64,000 nt of DNA from Gemmatimonadaceae bacterium (GCA_020851035.1 JADZDM010000023.1:62001-126000), one strand, 5' to 3'. Positions 1-8,847 are shown, counted from the first letter of the stretch. The notes: generated by a model from the sequence alone, not told the origin. Numbers and translations: made by a program.

Positions 1-647
1 TGGCGTGGAAGCTGGGGCGTCCCCTCGTGACGGTCGCCTGCCACGACGATCTCTCCGCCACCGACCTGACGGGCCGATACCTGATCCGCGGCGGCGAGAC
101 GGTGTGGGTCGATGGGCCGCTGGCCGTCGCCGCGCGCACCGGTGCCATCTGCTACCTCGACGAGATCGTGGAGGCACGGCAGGACACCATCGTCGTGATC
201 CACCCCCTCAGCGACGACCGGCGCGTCCTGCCGGTCGAGAAGACCGGTGAGACGGTGCAGGCCGCGCCCGGCTTTCAGCTGGTGATCTCCTTCAACCCGG
301 GCTACCAGCACGCGATCAAGACGCTCAAGCCGAGCACCCGCCAGCGGTTCGTGGCGCTGGAGTTCGACTACCCGGAGGCGGCGCGTGAGGTCGAGATCGT
401 CATGCACGAGAGCGGCGTCCCGCGGAAGGTCGCCGCGAACCTGGTCCAGCTCGCACAGCGGGTGCGCCGCCTGCGCGACCAGGGCCTGGCCGAGGTGCCG
501 GGCACGCGACTCCTCGTGGCGACGGCTCGGCTCGTCGCCGGAGGTGTGCCCCTGGCGGATGCGTGCCGCGCCGCGTTCGTCGCGCCGCTGACCGACGATG
601 CCGACCTGCTGGCCGCCATCGACGACCTCGTGGCAGCGTCACTGTAG
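1..647 (+). CDS. norQ: NorQ/CbbQ-type AAA+ ATPase, C-terminal part (5' end outside window)
   Basis: The open frame runs in from the left edge (first full codon at 3), so this is the last ~214 residues of a MoxR/CbbQ-class AAA+ ATPase. Visible family landmarks are the Walker B region ICYLDEIVEARQD, the conserved IHPLSDDRRVLP stretch, the sensor-type motif ISFNPGYQ and the arginine-containing KPSTRQRFVAL block. The P-loop lies upstream of the window. In this family the ATPase works with a VWA partner to insert metal or activate nitric oxide reductase or RuBisCO. The stop codon TAG shares its last base with the GTG start of the following VWA gene, so the two are translationally coupled. The NorQ assignment over CbbQ rests on the NorD-like neighbour. 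Within the window this gene belongs to the native flank, left of the tRNA scar. Confidence 0.88.
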   Translation, partial: AWKLGRPLVTVACHDDLSATDLTGRYLIRGGETVWVDGPLAVAARTGAICYLDEIVEARQDTIVVIHPLSDDRRVLPVEKTGETVQAAPGFQLVISFNPGYQHAIKTLKPSTRQRFVALEFDYPEAAREVEIVMHESGVPRKVAANLVQLAQRVRRLRDQGLAEVPGTRLLVATARLVAGGVPLADACRAAFVAPLTDDADLLAAIDDLVAASL

Positions 648-2614
648 TGGCGCCACGCGGGCGCTCCGGCACCGCGGGCCGCTTCTGGTGGCGCGTCAAG
701 GGTTTCGCTGCCCGACACCGCGAACGCCTCGCGCCGGCGACGACCGCGACGAGCGACACGACGGAGCTCGATGACCTTCGGCGGCGGCTGGAGCTCATGC
801 TCTTCGCACTCCACGGGCGCGCCGTCAGCATCCACGATGCGCCGACGCCCGAGTCGTCCATGCTGGACCGCGTCAAGCGGAACCTCGTGCCGCGACACCT
901 GCGCGACGATCCCATCGCGTGGACCGACGGCGACATGGTGCTGCTCCCGCCGCGGCTCCGCGATCCGCGCGGTGATCCCGCCGGCGGCGTCGCCCAATAC
1001 CGGCTGCTGGCACTGGTGCAGGCGGAGCGGATCGTGCGCGGCACGGCGAGTGTGCTGCCCGCGCTCGCGGAACCGCTCGAGCGTGATCTCTTCCTGTTGC
1101 GCGAATCCATGGCGGTCGAGGCGCGACTCACGCGCGACATCGGCGGCCTGGCCGAGCCCCTCGCGCACGCGCGCCGCGCCGCGCTGAGTGCACGCCCGCC
1201 GCTCGGTGCCCTCACCGCGACCGAGCGCGGCGTCGAAGCGATGGTGCGCGAGGCGCTCGACCCGCAGGCGGCGGAGCACGATCCGGCGCTCGCCGACAGC
1301 ACGCCGGCCGACTCGCTCGCCTGGGCGCGCGTCATGAGCACCTCGCTCAGCGGAGCCTACCTCGGCCTCGCGCCGGTGGCGCACTGGGGTGGGGTCAAGG
1401 GTTCGGTGCAGGCGCCTGCCTCGGACGACGACCCGCCGGGCCGCGACGAGAACGCACCACGCGGCGGCATGCTGCCGCTCGAGACGCGAACGGGAGACCC
1501 GCACCGCGACGGCCGTGAGAGCGACCGCGACGACCCGACGACCGAGGGCGACGCGAGCACCGACGAGCGCAGCGCGCTCGCGACGAAGCGCGCGTCCGAC
1601 CCGGCCAGCGACGACGCGGAGGCGACCGAGTCGCGGGGCGCAGCTGATGCAGCGTTGCTGCAACCGAACGACGAGCGCCCGCCACCGCGCGAGCCCCACG
1701 GATCGCCGGGCGATGCGGAGCCGGGCGTCCAGTATCCCGAGTGGGACCTCAGCGAGGGACGGTATCGTCGGAACGCGGTCACGGTGCGCGAACGCGTCGC
1801 GGAGGAGGCGGACACCACCTGGGCCAGCGACACGCTGCGCCGGAACGCACCGATGGTCCGCCGCATCCGCGAACGCTTCGAGCCGCTGCGCGCGCAGCGG
1901 ATCCGGCTCGGCCAGCAGCGCGATGGCGAGGAGCTCGACCTCCAGGCGTGCGTGCAAGCCATCGTCGACGCGCGGACCGGGCACACACCCAGTGACCGCA
2001 TCTACACGTCCGTGCGGCCCGCGCGTCGCGCCATGACCATCTGCCTCCTCGTCGACGTCAGCGCCTCGACCAGGTTTCCCGTTCCCACCGGGCAGCGCAT
2101 CATCGACGTCGAGCGCGAAGCGGTGCTGCTTGCCAGCGAGGCATTCGACGCCCTCGGCGACGACTACGCGCTGCTGACCTTCTCGAGCCGCGGGGCGCGA
2201 GACGTTCGCGTCCAGACGCTCAAGGACTTCCGCGAGCGCAACGGGTCCGCCGTGCACCGGCGCATCGGCGGGATCGAGCCGGGCGACAACACGCGCCTCG
2301 GTGCGGCGGTGCGGCATGCGGCCGCACGCCTCGTGCAGCAGCCCCTCGGACGGCGGTTGCTGCTCATCCTCTCCGACGGCCGCCCCAACGATTTCGACGG
2401 CTATCATGAGGCCGCCGGCGTCGAGGATTCACGTCAGGCGATCCACGAGGCGCGGGCGGCTGGCGTCTTTCCGTTCTGCATCACCATCGACCAGCAGGAC
2501 GGTCCGGAGTATCTCCCCCGCATCTTCGGCCCCAGCGGGTACACCGTGCTGCGCGAGCCTGAGCAGCTGCCGCTGGCGTTGGTGCGTGTGGTGCGGCAGC
2601 TGCTGGTGCGGTAG
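647..2614 (+). CDS. norD: NorD-like von Willebrand factor A protein
   Basis: A 655-residue protein whose last ~190 residues form a VWA domain with a MIDAS-type motif (LLVDVSAST, near residue 467) and the typical FSSRGARDV, GDNTRLGAAVRHA and ILSDGRPNDFDGY blocks of the NorD/CoxE group. The centre (about residues 270-360) is low-complexity and rich in Asp, Glu, Arg and Ala, probably a disordered linker. I chose the GTG at 647 because it overlaps the norQ stop (TAGTG) and homology-like sequence begins there; the longer open frame to 563 lies inside norQ. NorD and NorQ act together in the cytoplasm to activate nitric oxide reductase. The structural nor genes would be expected left of the window. 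A 1.7 kb antisense open frame here is a GC-rich shadow. Confidence 0.88.
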   Translation: MAPRGRSGTAGRFWWRVKGFAARHRERLAPATTATSDTTELDDLRRRLELMLFALHGRAVSIHDAPTPESSMLDRVKRNLVPRHLRDDPIAWTDGDMVLLPPRLRDPRGDPAGGVAQYRLLALVQAERIVRGTASVLPALAEPLERDLFLLRESMAVEARLTRDIGGLAEPLAHARRAALSARPPLGALTATERGVEAMVREALDPQAAEHDPALADSTPADSLAWARVMSTSLSGAYLGLAPVAHWGGVKGSVQAPASDDDPPGRDENAPRGGMLPLETRTGDPHRDGRESDRDDPTTEGDASTDERSALATKRASDPASDDAEATESRGAADAALLQPNDERPPPREPHGSPGDAEPGVQYPEWDLSEGRYRRNAVTVRERVAEEADTTWASDTLRRNAPMVRRIRERFEPLRAQRIRLGQQRDGEELDLQACVQAIVDARTGHTPSDRIYTSVRPARRAMTICLLVDVSASTRFPVPTGQRIIDVEREAVLLASEAFDALGDDYALLTFSSRGARDVRVQTLKDFRERNGSAVHRRIGGIEPGDNTRLGAAVRHAAARLVQQPLGRRLLLILSDGRPNDFDGYHEAAGVEDSRQAIHEARAAGVFPFCITIDQQDGPEYLPRIFGPSGYTVLREPEQLPLALVRVVRQLLVR

Positions 2615-2991
2615 CGGCGATCGCCACCGTGGCACCACCTGCCCGACACGTCGGCGCGGCGAGCTGGCCGCCGGCGGCGACGCACGCGGCACGCACGCGC
2701 CCTGAGAGCGTTCGCACGCGTTCGACGACGCGATGCCCCGGGGCCAGGATGGCCCCGGCGGTGATCACGAGGTCCGTGACCGGTTCGGTCCAAGGTCACG
2801 GAATGACAAAGCTGGCAGCGCCAGGTGCCCGGACGCCCTGCGTCCCCGCCAGTCGCCCCCGGTTGGCACGGAGGACCGCGGGAACCGCGTCGCGGTCTGG
2901 GACGGCCGTGGGGCAAGGGTGGCAGGCGGCGTCATCCCAGAATCTGGTGCCTCCGCTCCGCATGGGGCATGCAGGCCGGTGGGGAAAACGA
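2615..2991. other. Non-coding gap between norD and tRNA-Gln remnant
   Basis: About 380 bases with no credible gene on either strand: the small open frames are all GC-rich shadows. No promoter or repeat of note is visible, apart from an imperfect TGACC...GGTCA dyad near 2776-2804. Confidence 0.5.
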
Positions 2992-3024
2992 AAGCCCGGC
3001 CGCCAGTTTCGGCAGCCGGGCCCT
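2992..3024 (-). terminator. Rho-independent terminator of the tRNA-Gln gene
   Basis: Read on the minus strand there is a GCCCGGC...GCCGGGC stem with a GAAAC-containing loop, followed by a T-rich run (CTTTCGTTTT, extending to about 2984). It lies directly 3' of the tRNA remnant at 3032-3072, as expected for the native terminator of the disrupted tRNA gene. Confidence 0.8.
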
Positions 3025-3031
3025 CATCCAT

Positions 3032-3072
3032 TGCCCCTCCAGGGCTCGAACCTGGACTCTTCTGATCCAGAA
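3032..3072 (-). tRNA. tRNA-Gln(CTG) 3' fragment, integration scar (att site)
   Basis: On the minus strand the sequence gives a complete anticodon loop TTCTGGA (anticodon CTG), anticodon 3' stem TCAGA, variable AGAGT, T arm CCAGG-TTCGAGC-CCTGG and acceptor 3' strand AGGGGCA plus discriminator A. This is a standard bacterial tRNA-Gln 3' half without an encoded CCA. Upstream of the anticodon loop the next five bases (CCACA) cannot pair with TCAGA and there is no D arm or 5' acceptor strand. The homology therefore stops abruptly at 3072. Such 3' halves are the crossover segments used by tyrosine recombinases, and the fragment marks the island end distal to the reconstituted tRNA. It is not a functional tRNA. 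Confidence 0.88.
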
Positions 3073-3362
3073 TGTGGCTGAGAGGGGCCGTAGAGATGAC
3101 CGGCCGAGCCGCTCCCGACCGGGGTACGACCCGACCGCCGGGCCTGCCGCCGCACCCGGTCGACGGCTGCGGCAGTCCGCCTTCTCGGGCGCACCGCGCG
3201 CGGGCGTCATGCCGGCTCAGGGACCTCTGCCCTACGCGACCGATCAGCGCTGAGCATACGGGCACGCACCGCGTCAGGGCGAGGGCTGATCGCTCTTCGC
3301 TATCATCTCAGCATGCGGCGAAGCGACGAGAAATGCCAGCGCTCGGCGCGCGGAGGTCTCGC
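3073..3362. other. Non-coding island edge
   Basis: The first ~290 bases inside the inferred island hold no convincing gene; open frames across it are extensions of the downstream gene or shadows. A GGAGG Shine-Dalgarno at 3352-3356 serves the next gene. Confidence 0.5.
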
Positions 3363-5099
3363 GTGTCCATGAGCGGCGTCGACCCGACGGCGCACCTGCT
3401 GGGCCAGCCCGATGGAATCGAGCACGCCATGCGCGATTTCCTTGCGGCGCCACCCGGGGTCGTCCAGCACGCCGCAGGCGAAGCGGCGGCGATTGACGTC
3501 GTCGCCTCGATTCTTGCCGCGCAACACCGTCGGTCCGGCTCAGCCGTCCGCGACGCCGCCGCCTGCGACATACTCCGTCAGGCCATCACGCGCACCCAGC
3601 TGGTCCGTCGGCCATCGCGCCAGGGCACCTTCAGTCGCTATCAGTGGCTCTGGTACCTGCGTCGGGCCCCGAACACCGCCTTCGTCGGCGGCGTCGCATC
3701 GACGCTCCCTTACGCGCGCGCGGTCACGGAAGCCCTCGCCGTCGCCACCACGCCTCCCGCGGTCCTGCATCGCGTCGCGGGGCCTGAGGGGCACTTTCCC
3801 CTCACCCGCGACGCCCTTGACGCGGTGGCGTGGCTCATCGGCTACAGCCGGGTCGTGGTCCAGTTGCACAGCACCTACCGACGCTGCGCGAAAGGCAGCA
3901 CGCTCATCCTCGACGCCGAGCGTCTGCGTGCGGGCCAGAATCTCGACTCGTGTGACGATGCGACGCGCCAGGCGGTGCGCACGTACGATCTGCGTCTCGA
4001 CCACCACGGCCCGGAGACCGTCTTCGCCGCGGACGTGGTGGCCTTCGGCGCGCGCGGGTTCGGCGTCCCTGACGGCGACCTGCTCGGTTTTGCCCATACG
4101 GATACGATGCAGTGCAGTCAGGTCCTCCCCGGTCCCCGTGGTCCCTGGGTGTGTCGCTATCTGCCCCAGCGGCTGACCACGACGGCGCTAGAAGCGCTAC
4201 TCGACGATGCACGCCTGAGGGCACCCGGCCTCTGGAAGGTCGACGCGGTAGATCCCATCGCCATGCTCGCGCTGGGTGCCGTCGTCACGCGCGGCGCCAC
4301 CGAAAACCTCGTGACGGTGATGGCGGCGGGCTATGCGCTGATCCATGTCGATGTGCTTCGTGAGGAGTGGGCCGCACCGTACGCGACCGAGATCGCGGCG
4401 CTCCGGCATCGATTCCCGGCGTGGGCCGATCTCTTCGAGTCGGACCTCCTCGCGTTCCTGCGCCGCTGTATGGCGAGCCCCGCGCGAATCTGGCCCCTCG
4501 GGGGCATTCCACTCGCGTTTCAGGCCACGCCGGACCACATCGGCATCGATCTCGCTGCGGCGACACGCCAGTTCCTGAGCACCGTACGCTTTCCGGCGAA
4601 GGAGGGCGATGTGCCCAACGCGCGGAGCCACACGCTCGAGACGCAGGTGCAGGCGCGAATCGATGCCAGCGCATGGCGCCCGCCGCCGGCCCTCCGCGCC
4701 CTTCGAGGTCGGAAGCTGAAGCTGGGCGGCCGCGTGATCGGCGAGATCGATGCCCTCGGGGTCCGCGATGGCATCGCGCTCTTGGTATCGTGCAAGAGCA
4801 TCGCCTACACGGACGCGCACGAACGTGGCGATTATGGGTCGGTCACGAGTGCCACGAAGAAGATCCTGACGGCGCAGAGCGAGAGCGAGGCCCTGCTCGG
4901 CCAGCTGCGCGCGACGCCGGCGGGCGGCAACTACGACTTCTCCGGCGTGTCCGCGCTGCACGGCGTGGTCGTGACCCCGCACGTGTTCTACGTCCCGAGC
5001 CCGCACGTCGACGCGATGACCCTGCCGGGTCTCCGCGCGTATGCGACCGTGGCCGAGCTGCAGCAGTGGCTCGACAGGCGCGCGATGGAGGCACCGTAG
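3363..5099 (+). CDS. Hypothetical protein with PD-(D/E)XK nuclease-like C-terminal domain
   Basis: 578 residues, no recognised full-length family. Around residues 455-480 there is a beta-hairpin pattern GEIDALGVRDG...LLVSCKS that resembles the core of restriction-endonuclease-fold nucleases: Glu461-x-Asp463, then Lys478. The usual acidic residue two positions before the lysine (as in ECK) is a serine here, so catalysis is uncertain. The N-terminal ~400 residues are mixed alpha/beta without a motif I recognise; there is no signal peptide. The start is GTG 3363, six bases after GGAGG; ATG 3369 is the alternative. As the first gene inside the tRNA scar it could belong to island maintenance or defence, but that is inference from position only. 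Confidence 0.65.
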   Translation: MSMSGVDPTAHLLGQPDGIEHAMRDFLAAPPGVVQHAAGEAAAIDVVASILAAQHRRSGSAVRDAAACDILRQAITRTQLVRRPSRQGTFSRYQWLWYLRRAPNTAFVGGVASTLPYARAVTEALAVATTPPAVLHRVAGPEGHFPLTRDALDAVAWLIGYSRVVVQLHSTYRRCAKGSTLILDAERLRAGQNLDSCDDATRQAVRTYDLRLDHHGPETVFAADVVAFGARGFGVPDGDLLGFAHTDTMQCSQVLPGPRGPWVCRYLPQRLTTTALEALLDDARLRAPGLWKVDAVDPIAMLALGAVVTRGATENLVTVMAAGYALIHVDVLREEWAAPYATEIAALRHRFPAWADLFESDLLAFLRRCMASPARIWPLGGIPLAFQATPDHIGIDLAAATRQFLSTVRFPAKEGDVPNARSHTLETQVQARIDASAWRPPPALRALRGRKLKLGGRVIGEIDALGVRDGIALLVSCKSIAYTDAHERGDYGSVTSATKKILTAQSESEALLGQLRATPAGGNYDFSGVSALHGVVVTPHVFYVPSPHVDAMTLPGLRAYATVAELQQWLDRRAMEAP

Positions 5100-5504
5100 G
5101 CGGGCGGACGGGTCGTCTGCGCAAGGCGTCGGTGGCTCTTCCGATGGCGGGTTGGCGCCTCACGGCGAGTCCAGCACGCGCATCCCATCCTCCCTCTGCT
5201 GGAACGGTTGTGCATCTAAAGAGGCGCGCTCGCCCCTGAACATGCTCCTGCGCGGCATCGGCCCCACCGCGGGCCACGGCGGGATGCCAGCCGTGCGCGT
5301 GGATCATGGATGCGCTGCGTTCCGATCCCGGCGGACTGCGACGCCCCCACCGGCGTCCACGCCGGCCTCCGGCCCCGGCCCCGGCCCCCCCCAGCGACAT
5401 GGCCAGATGCTACGGCAGCGGCGACCCAGCCGCGGCTACCCTGCGGCCCTACACTGGCCTGGAGTGGCCCCCACGACCGCAGTTGGTCGCCGGGATCCGA
5501 CCAC
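5100..5504. other. Non-coding gap before the kfrA-like gene
   Basis: Roughly 400 bases without a gene I can support. Open frames through it (for example in frame with the downstream gene from 5310) lack a ribosome binding site and look compositionally random, with Pro/Arg-rich GC runs near 5336-5400. Confidence 0.5.
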
Positions 5505-5532
5505 GCGGAAGCTTCCGGCCGGAAGCTTCCGC
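5505..5532. promoter_or_regulatory. Perfect 28-bp palindrome, candidate operator or partition site
   Basis: GCGGAAGCTTCCGG followed by its exact reverse complement CCGGAAGCTTCCGC. Each half contains the ten-base palindrome GGAAGCTTCC, so the site is a palindrome of palindromes, giving two potential dimer sites 14 bp apart. It ends 26 bp upstream of the ATG of the KfrA-like gene. KfrA-type proteins bind operators overlapping their own promoters, so autoregulation is the simplest reading. Confidence 0.75.
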
Positions 5533-5558
5533 CTCATGCATCACAATGGAGTTCCAGC

Positions 5559-6398
5559 ATGCCGAATGTCCCGAGTGTGAGCGCGCGCGACATGATCGCC
5601 GCCGTCGATCAGCTGTGCGCGGAGAACGACGGCGCGTTCCCCGCTCCGCGCGCCGTGCGCGACCGTGCGCGGGGAGGGAGCCAGGAACGCGCCGAAGCGG
5701 CGATCCTCGCCGTGGAGATCCGGCAAGGCAGGACGCCACACCTGCGCGGCACCCTGCCCTCCGATTTCGAGGCTGAGTTGCCGCCCGCAGCTACCATCGC
5801 GAGCTTGGCGCCTGCGGTGCTGTCCGACCTCCCGTGCATCGCGCAAACCACGGCGGAGCAGTGCTTCGCGGCCATCGGCGTCGCGTTCAAGGCGCAGGTC
5901 GATGGGATCCGCACGCTGTACGATGCGGCGGTCGCGACGTTCGTCGAGCAGACCACGGCCCTGCACGCGCGGCTCACGGTCGCCGCGCGCCATGCGGATG
6001 ATCAGGAGCGACTCGCCCGCGAAGAGACGAATCGTCATGCCGCTGAGCGCGGCGAACTGCGCGAACAGCTGAGCGCTGCCCAGAGCGACGTTCGCACGGC
6101 GGAGCGCGAGCTCATTCTGCGCGCGCAGATGCATGACTCCGCGCTGACGGACGTTCGCGCTGCGGCGCGCGTGAATGACGAGCGGCAGGCGAAGCTGATC
6201 GAGCAGCTGACGAAGGACCTCGCCGCGGAACGCGACGCGTGCCGAACGGCCGAGCGGGCCGTCGCGAGTCTCACGGCGCTGAACGACGGTCTGCGCGCGG
6301 AGAACGCTCGCGTCACCGCGGAGCTGGCCGTTCACGTTGAGCGTGCGGCAACCGCGTCACCGCAGAAGCGTACCCGCGCCACGGCAGCCGCGCGGTAG
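5559..6398 (+). CDS. KfrA-like N-terminal DNA-binding, coiled-coil protein
   Basis: 279 residues. Residues ~5-55 fit the KfrA N-terminal DNA-binding domain (VSARDMIAAVDQLCAEND..., then an RAVRDRA segment and a short helix). From about residue 120 to 260 the sequence is a long Ala/Glu/Arg-rich coiled coil with heptad character (for example EERLAREETNRHA-like stretches and AEREL, TKDLAAERDAC). The basic tail ends KRTRATAAAR. ATG 5559 is preceded by GGAG at 5548-5551 with seven-base spacing. KfrA proteins of IncP plasmids are filament-forming transcriptional autorepressors; chromosomal and island versions are common. The palindrome at 5505-5532 is the likely target. It converges on arsA with a strong terminator between them. 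Confidence 0.78.
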   Translation: MPNVPSVSARDMIAAVDQLCAENDGAFPAPRAVRDRARGGSQERAEAAILAVEIRQGRTPHLRGTLPSDFEAELPPAATIASLAPAVLSDLPCIAQTTAEQCFAAIGVAFKAQVDGIRTLYDAAVATFVEQTTALHARLTVAARHADDQERLAREETNRHAAERGELREQLSAAQSDVRTAERELILRAQMHDSALTDVRAAARVNDERQAKLIEQLTKDLAAERDACRTAERAVASLTALNDGLRAENARVTAELAVHVERAATASPQKRTRATAAAR

Positions 6399-6444
6399 CG
6401 CGGTAGCGCGCTCGCACGCAGCGCCAGCGTGACGCGAATCGGGA

Positions 6445-6482
6445 GCGGCGCAGCAGAAGAAGTCTGCTGCGCCGCGCGTTTT
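6445..6482. terminator. Rho-independent terminator between kfrA-like gene and arsA
   Basis: Perfect 13-bp stem (GCGGCGCAGCAGA at 6445-6457, its complement at 6463-6475), five-base loop AGAAG, then GCG and TTTT at 6479-6482. It is oriented to end the plus-strand gene; the stem could also serve the converging arsA transcript. Confidence 0.88.
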
Positions 6483-8329
6483 CAGCTATTTGCGCGCCAC
6501 GGCACCACCCACGCCTGACCCGCTAACTCCCGCCGGATCCGCGCCAGGTGCGGCGCCTCGAGCGCAGCCCGCGCCGCCAGCAGCGGATGCCGCGTCCCAC
6601 TTGCCGACAGGCTCGCATTCACCACCCACCCGAACGGCTCGATCCCCGCGCGCCGCAGATCCTCCTGCAACCGCGACGCCTCGTGCACCGGCGTCGCCTC
6701 GGCCAGCGTGACGAGCAGCATCTTCGTGTAGACCGGATCACGCAGCCGCGGCAGCAGCGCGCGCACCGCCTCAGGTACCTGCATCGCCGCCGTACGCGCG
6801 ATCTCGCGATGGTACGCCTCCGCCGCGTCGAGCAGCAGCAACGTGTGTCCGGTGGGCGCCGTGTCGAGCACCACGAACGCACCCTCCGCTTCCGCCACCG
6901 TGCGCGCGAACGCGCGGAACACCGCGATCTCCTCCGTGCACGGTGACCGCAGGTCTTCCTCCAGCAACGCCTGCTCCCCCGCATCCAGTCCGCCGACCAC
7001 GCGCGCCGCCTCGTTCGCCGTCGCAATCACCTCGGCCGCGTACGACGCCGTCTCGGCCACCGGGTCAATGCGACTCACCGTCAGCCCCGCAACCGCCGCG
7101 TCCCCAACGGCGGCCGCGATGTGCGCCGCGGGATCGGTGGTGGAGAGGTGCACACGATGCCCCGCACGTGCCAGCGCGAGGGCCAGCGTCGCGGCGAGCG
7201 TCGTCTTGCCGACCCCACCCTTCCCCATCGTCATCACCACACCGTGTCCGTCGGCGGCGATGCGTGCGATGAGTGCCTCCAGCGAGCCGAATCCAGCAAA
7301 CGCGTCGCCGTCGATGGCGCGCAGCGAGATCGGTGTGTCGACGGTCTGGCGCAGTGATGCACTCTCGGCATCGACCGTACTCTCGGCCGCCCGCGCAAAC
7401 GCACGCAGCGCATTCACGCCGGTCAGGTTGCTCGCGATGAGCGGGATGTCCGCACTCGGCAAGCCACGCAGCGCCGCCGGCATCGCGGCCACGGCTCTCC
7501 GCTGCCGCGCGATGAACGTCGACGCGACGGCATCACCATCGGCATCGCCCGTGAGCACGCCGTTGATGACGAGGCGCTGATTGCTGATACCGAGCGCGGC
7601 GAGTTCACCACCCGCACGCGCCGCTTCCCGCAATGCACTCACGTCGGGACGCGTCAGGAGCACGACGGTCGTCGACGTCGGATCGCCAAGCGCCACCACC
7701 GTCGCCGCATACTGCGCCTTGTGCTCCTCGAGGCCGGCCAGCGGACCAAGGCAGCTCGCACCACTGCTCGACGTTGCCAGGAATCCGCTCCACGCCGACG
7801 GAAGACTGAGCAGGCGCAACGTGTGGCCCGTCGGTGCCGTGTCGAAGATCACGCGCTCGAAGTCGCGCGTCAGTGCCGGATCGGCGAGCAACGCAGTGAA
7901 TTCGTTGAACGCCGCGATCTCGACCGTGCATGCGCCGGAGAGTTGTTCCTCCATGCTGCGCACGGCGGCGTCAGGCAGCACGCCGCGGTACGGACCCACC
8001 ATCTTCTCGCGGTAGGTCGCAGCCGCCGCTTCGGGATCGAGGTTCATGATCCAGAGCGTTGGCACACAGGGCACCGGCGTCGGCGTGGTACCCGCTTTCA
8101 TGGCGAAGACGTCGTCGAGATTGGACGCCGGGTCGGTGCTGACAATGAGCGTCCGGCGTCCGGCTTCGGCCAAGCGCAGCGCCGTCGCGCTGGCCACGGT
8201 CGTCTTGCCCACACCGCCCTTGCCGGTGAAGAACAGGTGGCGCGTCGTGTGCCCGACCCACGGCGCGGTGGGTGCTGCCGGTGCAGGCACGCCCACTCTG
8301 CCTGCGCGCGTCGTGCTGATGGTAGTCAT
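6482..8329 (-). CDS. arsA: ArsA, arsenite-stimulated efflux ATPase (duplicated)
   Basis: 615 residues made of two homologous nucleotide-binding halves, the classic ArsA layout. Each half has a deviant Walker A GKGGVGKTT (residues ~36-44 and ~365) and the signature DTAPTGHT. The first half also contains the metalloid-site region SGASCLGPLAG. ArsA is a cytosolic ATPase that energises an arsenite exporter. The start ATG 8329 lies 11 bases after the arsD stop, in the usual arsD-arsA order; an open frame to 8371 would run into arsD. Here the membrane partner is an Acr3-type carrier encoded divergently rather than ArsB. Confidence 0.95.
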   Translation of the reverse strand: MTTISTTRAGRVGVPAPAAPTAPWVGHTTRHLFFTGKGGVGKTTVASATALRLAEAGRRTLIVSTDPASNLDDVFAMKAGTTPTPVPCVPTLWIMNLDPEAAAATYREKMVGPYRGVLPDAAVRSMEEQLSGACTVEIAAFNEFTALLADPALTRDFERVIFDTAPTGHTLRLLSLPSAWSGFLATSSSGASCLGPLAGLEEHKAQYAATVVALGDPTSTTVVLLTRPDVSALREAARAGGELAALGISNQRLVINGVLTGDADGDAVASTFIARQRRAVAAMPAALRGLPSADIPLIASNLTGVNALRAFARAAESTVDAESASLRQTVDTPISLRAIDGDAFAGFGSLEALIARIAADGHGVVMTMGKGGVGKTTLAATLALALARAGHRVHLSTTDPAAHIAAAVGDAAVAGLTVSRIDPVAETASYAAEVIATANEAARVVGGLDAGEQALLEEDLRSPCTEEIAVFRAFARTVAEAEGAFVVLDTAPTGHTLLLLDAAEAYHREIARTAAMQVPEAVRALLPRLRDPVYTKMLLVTLAEATPVHEASRLQEDLRRAGIEPFGWVVNASLSASGTRHPLLAARAALEAPHLARIRRELAGQAWVVPWRANS

Positions 8330-8340
8330 GACGATTCCAT

Positions 8341-8700
8341 TCAGCAGCAGCCTGAGCCGGGCGCGCAGCACGACCCGCCCGCGTCCGCGACCGGCGCCGG
8401 CGTCAACTTGGCCACGAGCTCATCGCGCGTCGGATAGCGGCCGTACGTCAGCACCGCGTCATCGACGAGCACCGCCGGCAGAGCGCCATCGCCGAATGCC
8501 TGCATCAGGCCCTGTACTCGCGCGCTGGCGACGAAGGCCTGCGGCTCCTGGCTCAGCCCCTTCCGGACCACCGTGACGCCTTGAGCGCTCAACCAGCGCA
8601 GGTCACGGGCGATGCGCAGGAGTTCCGGGTCGACGCCGGGGCCGCACAACCCGGTCTCGCAGCACATCGCCGGGTCGAAGACGGCCACGGTGCCGGTCAT
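8341..8700 (-). CDS. arsD: ArsD arsenic metallochaperone
   Basis: 119 residues, the standard ArsD length. It carries the vicinal cysteines of the family: DPAMCCETGLC near residues 10-18 (metalloid transfer site), and the C-terminal GGSCCAPGSGCC pair that occurs in many ArsD proteins. ArsD hands As(III)/Sb(III) to ArsA and weakly represses the operon in some systems. I chose ATG 8700 because the family starts directly before the VFDPAMCC strand. An in-frame ATG at 8775 has a better Shine-Dalgarno (GAGG, six-base spacing) and would add 25 residues, so the true start is open. First gene of the minus-strand arsDA operon, divergent from arsR. Confidence 0.93.
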   Translation of the reverse strand: MTGTVAVFDPAMCCETGLCGPGVDPELLRIARDLRWLSAQGVTVVRKGLSQEPQAFVASARVQGLMQAFGDGALPAVLVDDAVLTYGRYPTRDELVAKLTPAPVADAGGSCCAPGSGCC

Positions 8701-8847
8701 CGGGAATTCCGCCGTCGGCGCTGAGATAGCGACGGTGTCCGACGTGTCGTCCTGCAGAGGAAGCGAGCGAGCCATCGGGTACCTCATGGGGAGAAAGGCG
8801 ATCACCGGCCGGAGGACCACAGGTGGCCATCGCCGGAATTGACATCT

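Noticed and set aside
368-2407. 679-codon open frame on the minus strand opposite norD
   Set aside because: It is a GC-rich shadow; the plus strand carries a clear NorD-like protein with a VWA domain, while the antisense product has no recognisable motif.
3032-3072. Functional tRNA-Gln gene
   Set aside because: The D arm, 5' acceptor strand and 5' anticodon stem are absent; only the 3' half is present.
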